In this document: positions 28,178 to 38,733 of the stretch, piece after piece
How the letters are laid out: each line of letters begins with the position of its first letter
Position numbering within the stretch: the stretch's first letter is position 1
Notes under the pieces: generated by a model
Told to the model about the DNA's origin: nothing
The model's input: the letters and a program-made list of their open reading frames with translations, nothing else
Database searches by the model: none
Origin: Saccharomyces mikatae IFO 1815
Lineage: Eukaryota > Ascomycota > Saccharomycetes > Saccharomycetales > Saccharomycetaceae
Reading direction: 5' to 3'
Length of the DNA stretch: 64,000 nucleotides
Assembly: GCF_947241705.1 (NCBI RefSeq)
Contig: NC_079270.1
Location: 310,001 to 374,000 of the forward strand
Position numbers and translations under genes: made by a program

Positions 28178-30379
28178 ATGGCTTCTCAAAATCCAGATGT
28201 GCTTCTTTCTAAAGTAGTAAATGTGATCAGGGCTGCTTCTTCGTTAGCCGGTCAAGATGTGGACTTTTACAAAAATCTAGACAGGGAGTTTGGTAAAGTT
28301 TTGAAATCAAAGTCGGATAAGCTTGCGGATATGGCAAATGAAATCATACTTTCTATTGATGAGCATCACGAATCGTTTGAACTCAAAGATGAAGATATTT
28401 CTGGATTGTGGAATGACTTTGGAAATATAATGGATAACCTGTTAGAAATGTCAGACCATTCGTTGGATAAGCTAAATCGTGCAGTGACCTCAAAGCCTAA
28501 CGGTGCTGATCTTCAGTATTTAGGCGACTTTTCAGAAAAGAACTTGTCTCCTGCGAAAAGAGTCGAAAAACCTCAGTTAAAGTTCAAAACTCCAATTGAT
28601 AACAGTGAAAGTCATCCGTTCATACCTTTGCTTAAGGAAAAGCCAAATGCATTGAAGCCTCTTTCTGACAGTTTGAGGTTGATTGAAGAGGATGATAATA
28701 CTCCCAGTCATTACCCCCACCCTTATGAGTATGAAATTGACCATCAAGAGTATGGCTCAAACATTCTTCAGATAAGGAAGGAGATTCCCTCTAAATCTTG
28801 GAATGATTCAGAACCAATTTGGATAGACACAATGCCAAAACTTGAGTCAATGTTGGAGGAACTGAAAAATGTACAAGAGATTGCTGTTGACCTTGAGCAT
28901 CATGATTATAGGTCATACTATGGTATCGTTTGCCTTATGCAAATTAGCACAAGGGAAAAAGACTATTTAGTTGATACTCTAGAGCTTCGTGAAACCTTAC
29001 ATATTCTAAATGAAGTTTTTACGGACCCGTCAATTGTAAAAGTTTTTCACGGTGCCTTCATGGATATTATTTGGCTGCAACGAGATTTAGGCTTATATGT
29101 TGTTGGTCTGTTTGATACTTACCATGCATCCAAAGCGATCGGACTTCCCAGACATAGTCTTGCCTACCTGTTAGAGAATTTTGCTAATTTCAAAACTTCA
29201 AAAAAATATCAGCTGGCTGATTGGCGTATAAGACCACTTTCTAAACCCATGATCGCCTATGCCAGAGCAGATACGCATTTTTTACTGAATATATATGACC
29301 AGTTGAGAAACAAGCTTATTGAGTCAAACAAGTTAGCTGGTGTCCTTTATGAATCAAGAAATGTTGCCAAAAGACGGTTTGAATATTCAAAGTATAGACC
29401 ACGGATACCTTCTTCTGAAGTTTATTCTCCAATCGAAAAGGAGGCTCCATGGAGAGTATTGATGTATCAGTACAACATAACGTCTGAGAAGGAAGAGTTA
29501 GTGAAAGACTTATATCAGTGGAGAGATGTTATAGCAAGAAGGGATGATGAATCACCAAGATTTGTTATGCCAAACCAGTTATTAGCTGCACTTGTCGCAT
29601 ATACACCTATTGACGTCATAGGTGTTATTTCATTGACAAATGGCATAACTGAGCATGTTCGCCAAAATGCGAAAGTACTAGTTAATTTGATAAAAAATTC
29701 GCTTAGACACATCAAGGACACCTACAAAGAAGATAGTCCAGTAACATTTTCTGAATCCATGACAAACGAAGTTTCCTTAGAAGCTATAACTATTCCTCAA
29801 ATTCGTGATATTATGGAAAGGTTTTCAGTGTTATCCAACAGTAACGTTTCCAACTGTCGAGCCAAGAATGGTGCTACTCCTTCCATCCTCTTAGGTAGGA
29901 TTTTACCGTTAGAAGAAAACGATATTGCATATAAAAATAATGGTTTGCCAAATAGAGTGAAGTTTGAAGATATTAGGGCTCGAGCTCAAAGTTTCAATTC
30001 CGCCTTATCAAACTTGGAGGACTGCATGTTAGAAGTAGAGAAACCTCACATTCTACCTACCAATGTGAAGAAGATTGAGAGGATAAATACGGAAGACGTA
30101 CCTAAGCATTCAGCTACAATCGAAAATCCTGACGATATCGTTGTCTTGAAGAAGAAAAATATCCATAGAACACAGTCCATGAATGCGAAAGATACAATGG
30201 GGGAAAAAGCCATAGATTATTCTAAAATTCCGAATGTTCTATCTAGTAAGTCAGACCAAAATAGAAGGCAACAGAAAAAGAGAAGGTCTGATCCATTGTT
30301 TAACGATAGTGATGGACCGAGAGCAGCTAAAAAGAAGAGGCCTGCCACCAGAGGTAGAAATGTGTCTTTCAAAAGGTGA
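28178..30379 (+). CDS. RRP6: Nuclear exosome exoribonuclease Rrp6
   Basis: A 733-residue 3'-5' exoribonuclease, the same length as in S. cerevisiae. It is the nuclear exosome catalytic subunit that trims 5.8S rRNA and snoRNAs and degrades cryptic transcripts. The N-terminal PMC2NT domain (about 1-110) binds Rrp47. The DEDD-Y nuclease shows Asp238 and Glu240 in VDLEHHDYRS, Asp296 in FHGAFMDIIWLQ, and the Tyr/Asp pair in AYARADTHFLL near 361-365. An HRDC domain follows (YQWRDVIARRDDES...). The basic C-terminus ends KKKRPATRGRNVSFKR, a nuclear-localisation signal. MASQNPD at 28178 aligns with the known start; the frame is open 40 codons further to 28058. Confidence 0.97.
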   Translation: MASQNPDVLLSKVVNVIRAASSLAGQDVDFYKNLDREFGKVLKSKSDKLADMANEIILSIDEHHESFELKDEDISGLWNDFGNIMDNLLEMSDHSLDKLNRAVTSKPNGADLQYLGDFSEKNLSPAKRVEKPQLKFKTPIDNSESHPFIPLLKEKPNALKPLSDSLRLIEEDDNTPSHYPHPYEYEIDHQEYGSNILQIRKEIPSKSWNDSEPIWIDTMPKLESMLEELKNVQEIAVDLEHHDYRSYYGIVCLMQISTREKDYLVDTLELRETLHILNEVFTDPSIVKVFHGAFMDIIWLQRDLGLYVVGLFDTYHASKAIGLPRHSLAYLLENFANFKTSKKYQLADWRIRPLSKPMIAYARADTHFLLNIYDQLRNKLIESNKLAGVLYESRNVAKRRFEYSKYRPRIPSSEVYSPIEKEAPWRVLMYQYNITSEKEELVKDLYQWRDVIARRDDESPRFVMPNQLLAALVAYTPIDVIGVISLTNGITEHVRQNAKVLVNLIKNSLRHIKDTYKEDSPVTFSESMTNEVSLEAITIPQIRDIMERFSVLSNSNVSNCRAKNGATPSILLGRILPLEENDIAYKNNGLPNRVKFEDIRARAQSFNSALSNLEDCMLEVEKPHILPTNVKKIERINTEDVPKHSATIENPDDIVVLKKKNIHRTQSMNAKDTMGEKAIDYSKIPNVLSSKSDQNRRQQKKRRSDPLFNDSDGPRAAKKKRPATRGRNVSFKR

Positions 30380-30759
30380 TTTATGTAAACATACGTATTT
30401 TTTTATAAAATCTGTTATATTCTAATTAACTTCTCCTACATTCGTCAAATTAAATTTCTATGACATTTAAGTAAATCTCTTTGTACTCGCGCCCATGCCT
30501 TGTTTGTGATTCTGTATTATTCATTATCTTTTCAATCATGGAAAGCGCAAGTTTTCTGTAGTTACAAAGCGTAAGGTTATCCGGAAATTTATAGTTGAGT
30601 TTTCCAAAGATGACACTTCGCTCAAATATTGTGCGTGTTAAATATTTAGCGAGAATTATAGTTTGACATTATAAGACGTAATTGTTTATGTTACAGAAGT
30701 GGTGCTTCGAATGGACGGCATACGAAATTGTTACATTCAAATCTAGCTTCGCATAGAAA
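30380..30759. other. RRP6 3' flank and ALG6 promoter
   Basis: About 380 bp between two plus-strand genes. AT-rich at the RRP6 end. No extra gene and no clear motif. Confidence 0.45.
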
Positions 30760-32394
30760 ATGGCCATTGGCAAAAGGTTACTGGTAAATAAACCAGCAGA
30801 AGAATCATTTTATGCTTCTCCAATGTATGATTTCCTGTATCCATTTAGGCCGGTAGGAAACCAATGGCTACCAGAATACATCATTTTTGTATGTGCCGTC
30901 ATTGTGAGGTGCACGATTGGACTTGGCCCATATTCTGGAAAAGGTAGTCCACCGCTTCACGGTGATTTTGAAGCTCAAAGACATTGGATGGAAATTACAC
31001 AGCATTTACCACTTTCTAAATGGTACTGGTATGATTTGCAGTATTGGGGATTAGATTATCCACCATTAACAGCTTTTCACTCCTATCTTTTAGGTCTGAT
31101 TGGATCGTTTTTTAATCCATCTTGGTTTGCTCTAGACAAGTCTCGTGGTTTTGAATCCCCCGATAATGGCTTGAAAACATATATGCGCTCTACTGTCATT
31201 ATTAGTGACATATTATTCTACTTTCCAGCAGTGATATATTTTACCAAATGGCTCGGTAGATATCGAAACCAGTCGCCCATAGGGCAATCTATTGCAGCAT
31301 CGGCAATTTTGTTCCAACCTTCATTAATGCTCATCGATCATGGGCATTTTCAATATAATTCAGTCATGCTTGGCCTTACCGCTTATGCCATAAATAACTT
31401 GTTGGATGAATATTATGCTATGGCAGCAATGTGTTTTGTACTATCTATTTGCTTCAAACAGATGGCATTGTATTATGCGCCAATTTTTTTTGCTTATCTG
31501 TTGAGCCGATCATTGCTATTCCCCAAATTTAACATAGCGCGGTTAACAGTTATTTCGTTTGCAACACTGGCAACTTTTGCTTTAATGCTTGCACCACTGT
31601 ATTTCTTGGGAGGAGGATTAAAGAACATTTACCAATGCATTCACAGGATATTCCCTTTTGCCAGAGGCATCTTCGAAGATAAGGTCGCAAATTTCTGGTG
31701 TGTTACAAATGTATTCGTTAAATATAAGGAAAGGTTTAGCGTACAACAACTTCAACTTTACTCATTGGTTGCCACCGTAATTGGTTTCTTGCCAGCCATG
31801 GTAATGACATTGCTACATCCAAAGAAGCACCTTCTTCCATACGTGTTAATCGCATGTTCTATGTCCTTCTTTCTTTTTAGTTTTCAGGTGCATGAGAAAA
31901 CTATACTAGTTCCTCTTTTACCCATCACACTACTTTACTCTTCTACTGATTGGAATGTTCTATCTCTAGTGAGTTGGATAAACAATGTCGCTTTATTCAC
32001 TTTATGGCCGCTGTTAAAAAGGGATGGTCTTCACTTGCAGTATGCTGTATCTTTTTTACTAAGCAATTGGTTGATTGGAAACTTCAGTTTCATTACACCC
32101 AGGTTCTTACCAAAATCCTTAACTCCTGGACCTTCTATTAGCAGCATTAATAGCGATTATAGAAGAAGAAGTTTACTACCCTATAATGTGGTTTGGAAAA
32201 GTTTTATCATAGGGACATATATCGCTATGGGTTTGTATCATTTCTTAGATCTCTTCGTAGCACCTCCATCAAAATACCCCGACTTGTGGGTGTTGTTAAA
32301 CTGTACTGTCGGGTTCACTTGCTTCAGTATATTTTGGGTATGGTCTTATTACAAGATATTTACTTCCGGTAGCAAATCGATGAAGGACTTGTAA
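30760..32394 (+). CDS. ALG6: Dolichyl-P-Glc:Man9GlcNAc2-PP-Dol glucosyltransferase Alg6
   Basis: A 544-residue ER membrane enzyme, the same length as yeast Alg6. It adds the first glucose (alpha-1,3) to the lipid-linked N-glycan precursor on the luminal side, using dolichyl-phosphate glucose. It is a GT-C type transferase with a dozen or so membrane spans. The first luminal loop carries the catalytic acidic motif HGDFEAQRHW with Asp69, and WGLDYPPLTAFHSY and MLIDHGHFQYN are ALG6/ALG8 hallmarks. No signal of truncation is seen. Confidence 0.97.
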   Translation: MAIGKRLLVNKPAEESFYASPMYDFLYPFRPVGNQWLPEYIIFVCAVIVRCTIGLGPYSGKGSPPLHGDFEAQRHWMEITQHLPLSKWYWYDLQYWGLDYPPLTAFHSYLLGLIGSFFNPSWFALDKSRGFESPDNGLKTYMRSTVIISDILFYFPAVIYFTKWLGRYRNQSPIGQSIAASAILFQPSLMLIDHGHFQYNSVMLGLTAYAINNLLDEYYAMAAMCFVLSICFKQMALYYAPIFFAYLLSRSLLFPKFNIARLTVISFATLATFALMLAPLYFLGGGLKNIYQCIHRIFPFARGIFEDKVANFWCVTNVFVKYKERFSVQQLQLYSLVATVIGFLPAMVMTLLHPKKHLLPYVLIACSMSFFLFSFQVHEKTILVPLLPITLLYSSTDWNVLSLVSWINNVALFTLWPLLKRDGLHLQYAVSFLLSNWLIGNFSFITPRFLPKSLTPGPSISSINSDYRRRSLLPYNVVWKSFIIGTYIAMGLYHFLDLFVAPPSKYPDLWVLLNCTVGFTCFSIFWVWSYYKIFTSGSKSMKDL

Positions 32395-32816
32395 GCCCAT
32401 TTCAACTTATATGTGTGTATATATTTATGCAGATAACTTCACAGTATTAGTTGGAGGTAGTATGATATGAAAGATTTGTGCTAATACTAAAGATAATCTC
32501 TAATCACACTAGTATTTTAGTAGTTATTCTGTAGTTGAGTTACATGCATCATAGATGATAGAAAAGCAAACACTACATTAAAATGGTTATTACCTTTATC
32601 AGCTCATCGGCTTACTCTCTCTTTTTTGGACAGCCGTAGTTCGCGTCTTCAGAGCAATGGCGGATCCCTGAAGGGCGGTTACTGATAACAAACGCTAACA
32701 AATGTATGGTACCAGATAAAGATTTTTAATTTGTCTGAACTCTGTAATAATCACATAGCACTATAGTATACAGAGTTCAAATTACCAATTTGTCCAAATA
32801 CTCGGCAGCAGTAAAC
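32395..32816. other. ALG6 3' flank and YSP3 promoter
   Basis: About 422 bp between two plus-strand genes. Contains short AT-rich and pyrimidine stretches. No additional gene or strong motif is seen. Confidence 0.45.
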
Positions 32817-34253
32817 ATGAAATTCTCTACCATCTTACCTATACTTTGGGCAAGTTGTAATCTATGTATGATTATCCCTGAATTCGACGAAATAGTTCGC
32901 TTCACTCAAATTACTGATGATTCTCGAAATACAAAGTCTCTAAAAAACTTGAGACAACAATATTCGGGGGGGTTTCTTATGGGAGGGCTAGATAACACTC
33001 ACAAAACAGAGTTGATTCCTTATCGGTATATTGTAGTCTTCAATGAGGATATTTCTATCAAGTCTATTGAATCCCATAGAAAGATGGTACAAGAGGCACA
33101 CAGTGTCTCTGTAAGCAAGCTTGCAGAAGATGACGTATTTTTGGAAGTGGTCTCCTCTTCAATAGCACCTGATTTGCAACTTGGAGGTATTGATAGCTCT
33201 TTTGATATAAACGGTTTATTTCGAGGTTATGCAGGCTATTTCACAGACGAAATCCTTAATTTAGTTTCGCAAGATCCACTCATCAAGTTCATCGAGCAGG
33301 AAAGTACGGTAAGATTATCTAACACATCGATGCAGAAAGACGCTCCCTGGGGATTACACAGAATTTCTCACAGAGAGAAAGCAAAATATGGCCAAGATTT
33401 GGAATATTTATATGAAGATGCGGCTGGAAGAGGAGTTACATCGTATGTACTTGATACGGGAATTGATACGGAGCACGAGGATTTTGAAGGGCGTGCTGTA
33501 TGGGGAGCCGTCATACCGGGGAACGACGAGGCATCTGATTTGAATGGCCATGGGACCCATTGTGCAGGGATTATTGGCTCGAAGCATTACGGTGTAGCCA
33601 AAAATACGAAATTGGTAGCGGTTAAAGTTCTTCGTTCAAATGGAGAAGGGACGGTTTCAGATGTAATTAAAGGTATAGAGTATGTGGCTAGGGAACATAT
33701 AGAATCCTCGAGGAAAAAGAGTAAGGAATTCAAAGGATCGACTGCTAACCTCTCTTTAGGAAGTAGTAAATCATTAGCAATGGAAATGGCTGTAGATGCA
33801 GCTGTAGATAGTGGTGTTCATTTTGCCATTGCAGCAGGGAATGAAAATGAAGATGCTTGTCTTAGCTCGCCAGCAGGTGCTCAAAAAAGCATTACTGTAG
33901 GTGCTTCGACATTCAGTGATGATAGAGCATTCTTTTCTAACTGGGGCACATGTGTCGATGTGTTTGCCCCAGGCATAAATATCATGTCCACCTATATTGG
34001 TTCAAGAAATGCAACTTTAAGTTTATCAGGTACTTCAATGGCGGCACCACATGTTGCTGGTATGTTAAGTTACTTTTTGTCATTGCAACCTGCACCAGAC
34101 AGTGAGTACTTTGATAACGCCCTTTCACCTCAAGAATTGAAAGAAAAGGTTTTGAAATTCAGTACGCATGGAGTACTAGGTGATATCGGTGACAATACTC
34201 CCAACAGACTAATATACAATGGGGGCGGTAAAATATTAGATGACCTTTGGTAA
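32817..34253 (+). CDS. YSP3: Subtilisin-like protease Ysp3
   Basis: A 478-residue proteinase K-type subtilase, the same length as S. cerevisiae Ysp3, a paralogue of vacuolar proteinase B (Prb1). A signal peptide (about 1-18) is followed by an inhibitor-I9 propeptide with YRYIVVFNEDIS and an autoprocessing region before about 180. The mature domain carries the full triad: Asp213 in VLDTGIDTEHEDF, His245 in LNGHGTHCAG and Ser407 in LSGTSMAAPHVAGM; the oxyanion Asn is in AIAAGNENED. The proregion is far more diverged than the catalytic domain from the S. cerevisiae sequence as I remember it. MKFSTILP at 32817 is chosen because it gives the signal peptide; nine codons upstream are open. Confidence 0.94.
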   Translation: MKFSTILPILWASCNLCMIIPEFDEIVRFTQITDDSRNTKSLKNLRQQYSGGFLMGGLDNTHKTELIPYRYIVVFNEDISIKSIESHRKMVQEAHSVSVSKLAEDDVFLEVVSSSIAPDLQLGGIDSSFDINGLFRGYAGYFTDEILNLVSQDPLIKFIEQESTVRLSNTSMQKDAPWGLHRISHREKAKYGQDLEYLYEDAAGRGVTSYVLDTGIDTEHEDFEGRAVWGAVIPGNDEASDLNGHGTHCAGIIGSKHYGVAKNTKLVAVKVLRSNGEGTVSDVIKGIEYVAREHIESSRKKSKEFKGSTANLSLGSSKSLAMEMAVDAAVDSGVHFAIAAGNENEDACLSSPAGAQKSITVGASTFSDDRAFFSNWGTCVDVFAPGINIMSTYIGSRNATLSLSGTSMAAPHVAGMLSYFLSLQPAPDSEYFDNALSPQELKEKVLKFSTHGVLGDIGDNTPNRLIYNGGGKILDDLW

Positions 34254-34985
34254 GTTTCGATCTTGAATTATGGTTATGTAGAAGGCTTATGGCAAGTGTT
34301 TTTCTTTTTGGATGCAGGCCTGCATAGATTTAAGTACAATACATAAAATCACCAATCTATTTTGTGGATGCCTAGAAATAAGTTGGAGTTTCAAATATAT
34401 ACATATTTAAACGAACAATAACGATAAAGCTTTGTTCACAACAGAGGTTGACGTGGCGTATGGTCTCATTGTGATCTTGTATTAGCGGCATATAGAATAG
34501 GGTTTGAGAAGGTTAGAAAACACGGAAGTTACATCGAGTATCCTTGAAAACATCCTCTAAGCGACGAACTTGAGTTGCGCAGACTACTGAAACTCATTAA
34601 TGAGTGTATAATTACTTCTACTTTTCACCGTTACAGTCAACCTAAATAAACTATTTGACATTTTCCTTTATAGAGTCATCTCAAATTATTACTTCTATTT
34701 GAATTTCCCCTCCAGCAGAAATTGAACTCGCACGTTTGTCATCTCAGCTCGGTATACCCCAATTATGACCTTACCTTTTACTGTATTGATTACACGTATC
34801 AGTACCTTAAAAGGAAAACGTGAAAAAATGAAAAAAATTACATGCGATGCGATGATCCTCGGGAAGAAAAAATTTTAAGATGCTAATTATACAACAGTAG
34901 CACAATCTTTCTGTGATTTGAGTTGGAAGCGAAGTAATCACGGCAACTATAACCCATTATTGTAAGCGTTCCAAATACATTCAAC
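34254..34985. other. YSP3 3' flank and UTP23 promoter
   Basis: About 732 bp between two plus-strand genes. The last 150 bp carries PAC- and RRPE-type motifs (listed next). No additional gene is supported. Confidence 0.5.
34844..34876 (+). promoter_or_regulatory. PAC-like and RRPE motifs of UTP23
   Basis: GCGATGCGATGA (34844-34855) contains the PAC core GCGATGA, and AAAAAATTTT (34867-34876) contains a perfect RRPE core AAAAATTTT. They are 110-142 bp before the ATG. This is the signature promoter of ribosome-biogenesis genes. Confidence 0.65.
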
Positions 34986-35741
34986 ATGCGTCAAAAGAGA
35001 GCTAAGTCATATAGAAAACAACTTCTTGTTTACAGTCACACATTTAAGTTCCGTGAGCCGTATCAGGTTTTAGTTGATAATCAACTTGTTTTGGAATGCA
35101 ATGGATCTAATTTTAATCTACCGAGTGGGTTGAAAAGAACCTTGCAAGCAGATGTAAAGGTTATGATCACACAGTGTTGTATACAAGCGTTATACGAAAC
35201 TAGAAATGAAGGCGCAATTGATTTGGCAAAACAATTTGAAAGACGTCGTTGTAATCACTCTTTCAAAGATCCAAAATCGCCCGCAGATTGTATCGAAAGC
35301 GTTGTTGACATCAATGGTGCAAATAAACATAGATATGTGGTTGCTTCCCAGGACATAGGTTTGAGAAGGAAGCTGAGGAATGTCCCAGGTGTTCCGTTAA
35401 TCCATTTAACCAGGTCCGTTATGGTTATGGAACCACTTAGTACGGCAAGTGCTAAGGCAAGCAAGATGACCGAAGAACGAAAATTGTATAAAGGTCTCAA
35501 TGACCCTAATGTTGATAAAGTTCAAGAAATTAGTGAGGGATCAGGCAAGGAATCCGTCACCAAAAAAAGAAAATTTGGCCCAAAGGCTCCTAATCCTTTA
35601 AGTGTAAAGAAGAAGAAGAAGGCTTACTCAACAAGTGATGAAGCAAGAGGCAAAGAAGATACTTCTAAGGAAAAGAAAAGAAGAAGAAGAAAACATGGAA
35701 GCCACACCAACTCTATCACAAACAGGACAACAGCCGCCTAA
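34986..35741 (+). CDS. UTP23: SSU processome PIN-like protein Utp23
   Basis: A 251-residue nucleolar protein (254 in S. cerevisiae). It belongs to the Utp24/Fcf1 PIN-domain family and is required for early pre-rRNA cleavages and for release of snR30; the nuclease residues are degenerate in yeast Utp23. The start MRQKRAKSYRKQL is conserved. A CCHC-type zinc-binding set is visible in the ITQCCIQALYE and FERRRCNHSFKDP regions and in SPADC. The C-terminal about 70 residues are Lys/Arg-rich (KKKKKA, KEKKRRRRKH). RiBi motifs lie in the promoter. Confidence 0.96.
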   Translation: MRQKRAKSYRKQLLVYSHTFKFREPYQVLVDNQLVLECNGSNFNLPSGLKRTLQADVKVMITQCCIQALYETRNEGAIDLAKQFERRRCNHSFKDPKSPADCIESVVDINGANKHRYVVASQDIGLRRKLRNVPGVPLIHLTRSVMVMEPLSTASAKASKMTEERKLYKGLNDPNVDKVQEISEGSGKESVTKKRKFGPKAPNPLSVKKKKKAYSTSDEARGKEDTSKEKKRRRRKHGSHTNSITNRTTAA

Positions 35742-35895
35742 TGATATTCTTCCCAGATTAGCTGATGGTTAAGTTTTAAGTAAAGTCACCCATTCCTTCA
35801 CTCTTATTGCTGAATGGCACAGAAGTATTTAAAGTTTATAAGTACGATAATATTAAGTAAACCATTGATAAATTAAGCCTCTACGAAATGAACGA

Positions 35896-38733
35896 TCAAT
35901 AGGTGACTACGGGGAAATCCTCTTCCGGAACTTGACAGTTTCCATATATAGAATGATCTACCCATTCAGGAGCAACGATCCTAGGTATTTTAGGTATAGT
36001 GTCAAGAGCCTTTACTTGCTCTTTAATTTGTTCGTTTACCTCCTTTATGCAATCTTTCCTCCAAGTAGGATCGCCATATGGTATGATGACTAAGTTACAA
36101 AGAGACTGTCGATCTGTTATTTTGCCACCAAACAATCTAATCTTCATTTCTAAAGTCTTCTCATATTTCATACCAATTTTTCTGGGAGGTATGTATACTA
36201 TTCTATTGGAAAACAGAAACAATGGAAAAACCTGGACCTCAGCATCTCTCTCGACTTCCTCTGGCGGTGGTAGATTATGCTGTGATTTATACAATAACGA
36301 CAGTTTAGTTTCCGAAATATCATTCTCAAAACTATCACCTAAGCAATCCACCCTTTTTTCGGCAACTGCTCTCATTTTTTGAGAAACGTTAAAACAATAG
36401 CACGGTTCAATCGGAATGAGCTTCTTATATGCTACGCAATCAATCACCCAACTGGGGTGCAGTATATCGTATCCTCGATTTATTAAAGCTCTACATTCTG
36501 TAGTATTTTTACAGCTAATTAGACGAACGTCACCAATGTAATGACGTTTCAAAATTATATTATATATCAGTCTACCACCATGTCTCACAATAGCATTTTC
36601 AAGCTCCCCTCGTGTGATTCGTACCTCAGATGCATTGGTAACGTAGTCAGAGAGAACATAAAAATATAATCCAGCAAATATAATTGAAGTTGGGATTTGT
36701 TCCGTTTTCTGGTCAAAAGTGTTCGAAGTTAGTACTTCCCTTCTCTTTTTGCGTACTAGTTTAAGATGAGATTTTTCAGCTTGGTAGCTAGGATTAAATC
36801 TGGCCGACCTACTGTCATATAATTCATTAAGTGTAAAACAATCTGTCCAGTCTTTATCAAATCGTATTCTTTTACAATAGCCACCGTACAAAGTACAACT
36901 GGTAGCATACTTCTGCATATTAGTTTCCGTGTTATCTAAAGAGCGCGATTTTATTTCTAGAACAATGGATTCATTAGGTTCAATCCACTCGGCAGGTATT
37001 TTGGAGCCAAACTCAAAAATGGAAGCAGGAGGAGCGACTTCGGACGTTTTTTTCCAGCATCCTCTAGTTTTACGATCAATTTCTTTAAATTCTTCTTGAG
37101 ATATACCGTTGGCAACAGAACAAAATGAAAGGATTTTTTTTACTTTCTTTTGTGAGTATAGTATGTTTTCATTTTTTGAATTGTTTGCGATTCCAGACGA
37201 AACTTCCTGATCCCTTTTATCCATTTCTTTTTCATTTAGGAGTAGTAGTCCTAACATAAAGGAATCTTTTTTACCAGGGTCCCTGCCTATTATTACTAAA
37301 TCCAAATTCTCTCCAAATTCTTCTAAATACTCAGGTTTCACCTTGATCCAGTTGTTGTTTCGGCTGGCAACATTATAACTCGAATTGTAATACTTTAGAA
37401 CAACTCCTTCCGAACCCAATGAGATGGCAACTTCCAAAGATTTTTTTATTGACTCTACATTATAACATCTAGAAGTGCGTACCATCTCTACAACATTTTT
37501 CACAGGTGTCAAGATGCTCTCTAAGTATTCCTTTCTTTGATGAAGAGGCAACGGCGTCAAAGAAGTACCATTAAGGTATAAGAGATCAAACACCACATAT
37601 AGGGGGTGGAAATCAACGTTGTTTATACTATTAAAAGACAACGCATCTTTTGCACTTCCTTTAACAAGACCGAATGGGAGAATTACTTTTCTCCTTGCAT
37701 CAAAAGTAACCATTTCACCATCCAAAACGCATTCTCTAACATTATCTGTAAAGTCTAAATGATGTGAAATAGTTCCTGATGACAAACTTGCTCCATACAA
37801 ATAAGTATAGTCGATTCCTCGTCTACTATAAAATCGTACGGATTTTCCATAATTCATATAATGAACTTGAATTCGTTCGCCATCCATTTTTTCTTCCACT
37901 AAAAAATCGTTGTGTAATGCACGGCATATTTTCTCATATGGAAGATTCACTTTCTTGGCTAATTGAGGTGCGAATGCAAAGCCAACCTTTATGGTTAAAT
38001 CGTCATTTTTTAGACGAACTCTTGGGTCATAAAGTTTTGAAGCTACTACTTTCAAATCAGATACCACACTAAGATAGTCTTGGGCATCAGGATGCCAACA
38101 GCTTAGAAATTTGTGCTCCTGACCCCCTATCACTCTACTTTTGAGCAAAATATCAAAGAAATATTTTAACTCAACAAAGCTCATACTTTCCAAGCAGTGT
38201 AGAAAAGGACTTGACTTGACAAGGTTTTTGAATCCTCTTCCAGAAGTGCTCCTATCTTTACTTAATTCATCTAGAGTGCTATTGATACCATCAATTGTAA
38301 TCGCTTTTCCATTTGGTTCACTCCTTCTTTTGGCAATTTCTTCCACGAGAAGGGAAGAAAGATTTTTGCCTTTACCTACACGCTGTTTCCAATCTTTCAG
38401 TCTTCCCTCTGTTGCAGAATTTTTGGGCAACTTCAAGTAAGAGCATATAGTTCTTATGAGTACGTAATCCTTGATATTATAAATTCGTCTATCGCGATAG
38501 GGAAGGGCAAGGATTAATGCTGGATATATATTGTTTCCCACTGTTTTCCTCCACATTTCAACAAAATTCGATAATACTTCGTAATACTTGAACGATCTTG
38601 ATTTACCGGTTCCAATGGTTCCTTTAACCTGAACTTCATCAATTTTCGAAAATAGCTCCTCACAAAGCCATTTAAAATCTGGACTAGGTGCAAAATTTTG
38701 GGGTTCAGGTACGGAATCTAGTGTTGATACCAT
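35896..38733 (-). CDS. DNL4: DNA ligase IV (Dnl4)
   Basis: A 945-residue ATP-dependent ligase (944 in S. cerevisiae). It seals double-strand breaks in non-homologous end joining with Lif1 and Nej1 downstream of Ku. The N-terminal DNA-binding domain precedes the nucleotidyltransferase core with the AMP-accepting Lys282 in VEEKMDGERIQVH. Other ligase motifs are FYSRRGIDYTYL, CVLDGEMV, GSEGVVLKYYNSSY and NNWIKVKPEY. The OB-fold follows, and two C-terminal BRCT domains with the Lif1-binding linker occupy about 680-945 (FAGLYFYVLSDY, HPSWVIDC, PEWVDHSI). Convergent with UTP23 (154-bp gap). Confidence 0.97.
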   Translation of the reverse strand: MVSTLDSVPEPQNFAPSPDFKWLCEELFSKIDEVQVKGTIGTGKSRSFKYYEVLSNFVEMWRKTVGNNIYPALILALPYRDRRIYNIKDYVLIRTICSYLKLPKNSATEGRLKDWKQRVGKGKNLSSLLVEEIAKRRSEPNGKAITIDGINSTLDELSKDRSTSGRGFKNLVKSSPFLHCLESMSFVELKYFFDILLKSRVIGGQEHKFLSCWHPDAQDYLSVVSDLKVVASKLYDPRVRLKNDDLTIKVGFAFAPQLAKKVNLPYEKICRALHNDFLVEEKMDGERIQVHYMNYGKSVRFYSRRGIDYTYLYGASLSSGTISHHLDFTDNVRECVLDGEMVTFDARRKVILPFGLVKGSAKDALSFNSINNVDFHPLYVVFDLLYLNGTSLTPLPLHQRKEYLESILTPVKNVVEMVRTSRCYNVESIKKSLEVAISLGSEGVVLKYYNSSYNVASRNNNWIKVKPEYLEEFGENLDLVIIGRDPGKKDSFMLGLLLLNEKEMDKRDQEVSSGIANNSKNENILYSQKKVKKILSFCSVANGISQEEFKEIDRKTRGCWKKTSEVAPPASIFEFGSKIPAEWIEPNESIVLEIKSRSLDNTETNMQKYATSCTLYGGYCKRIRFDKDWTDCFTLNELYDSRSARFNPSYQAEKSHLKLVRKKRREVLTSNTFDQKTEQIPTSIIFAGLYFYVLSDYVTNASEVRITRGELENAIVRHGGRLIYNIILKRHYIGDVRLISCKNTTECRALINRGYDILHPSWVIDCVAYKKLIPIEPCYCFNVSQKMRAVAEKRVDCLGDSFENDISETKLSLLYKSQHNLPPPEEVERDAEVQVFPLFLFSNRIVYIPPRKIGMKYEKTLEMKIRLFGGKITDRQSLCNLVIIPYGDPTWRKDCIKEVNEQIKEQVKALDTIPKIPRIVAPEWVDHSIYGNCQVPEEDFPVVTY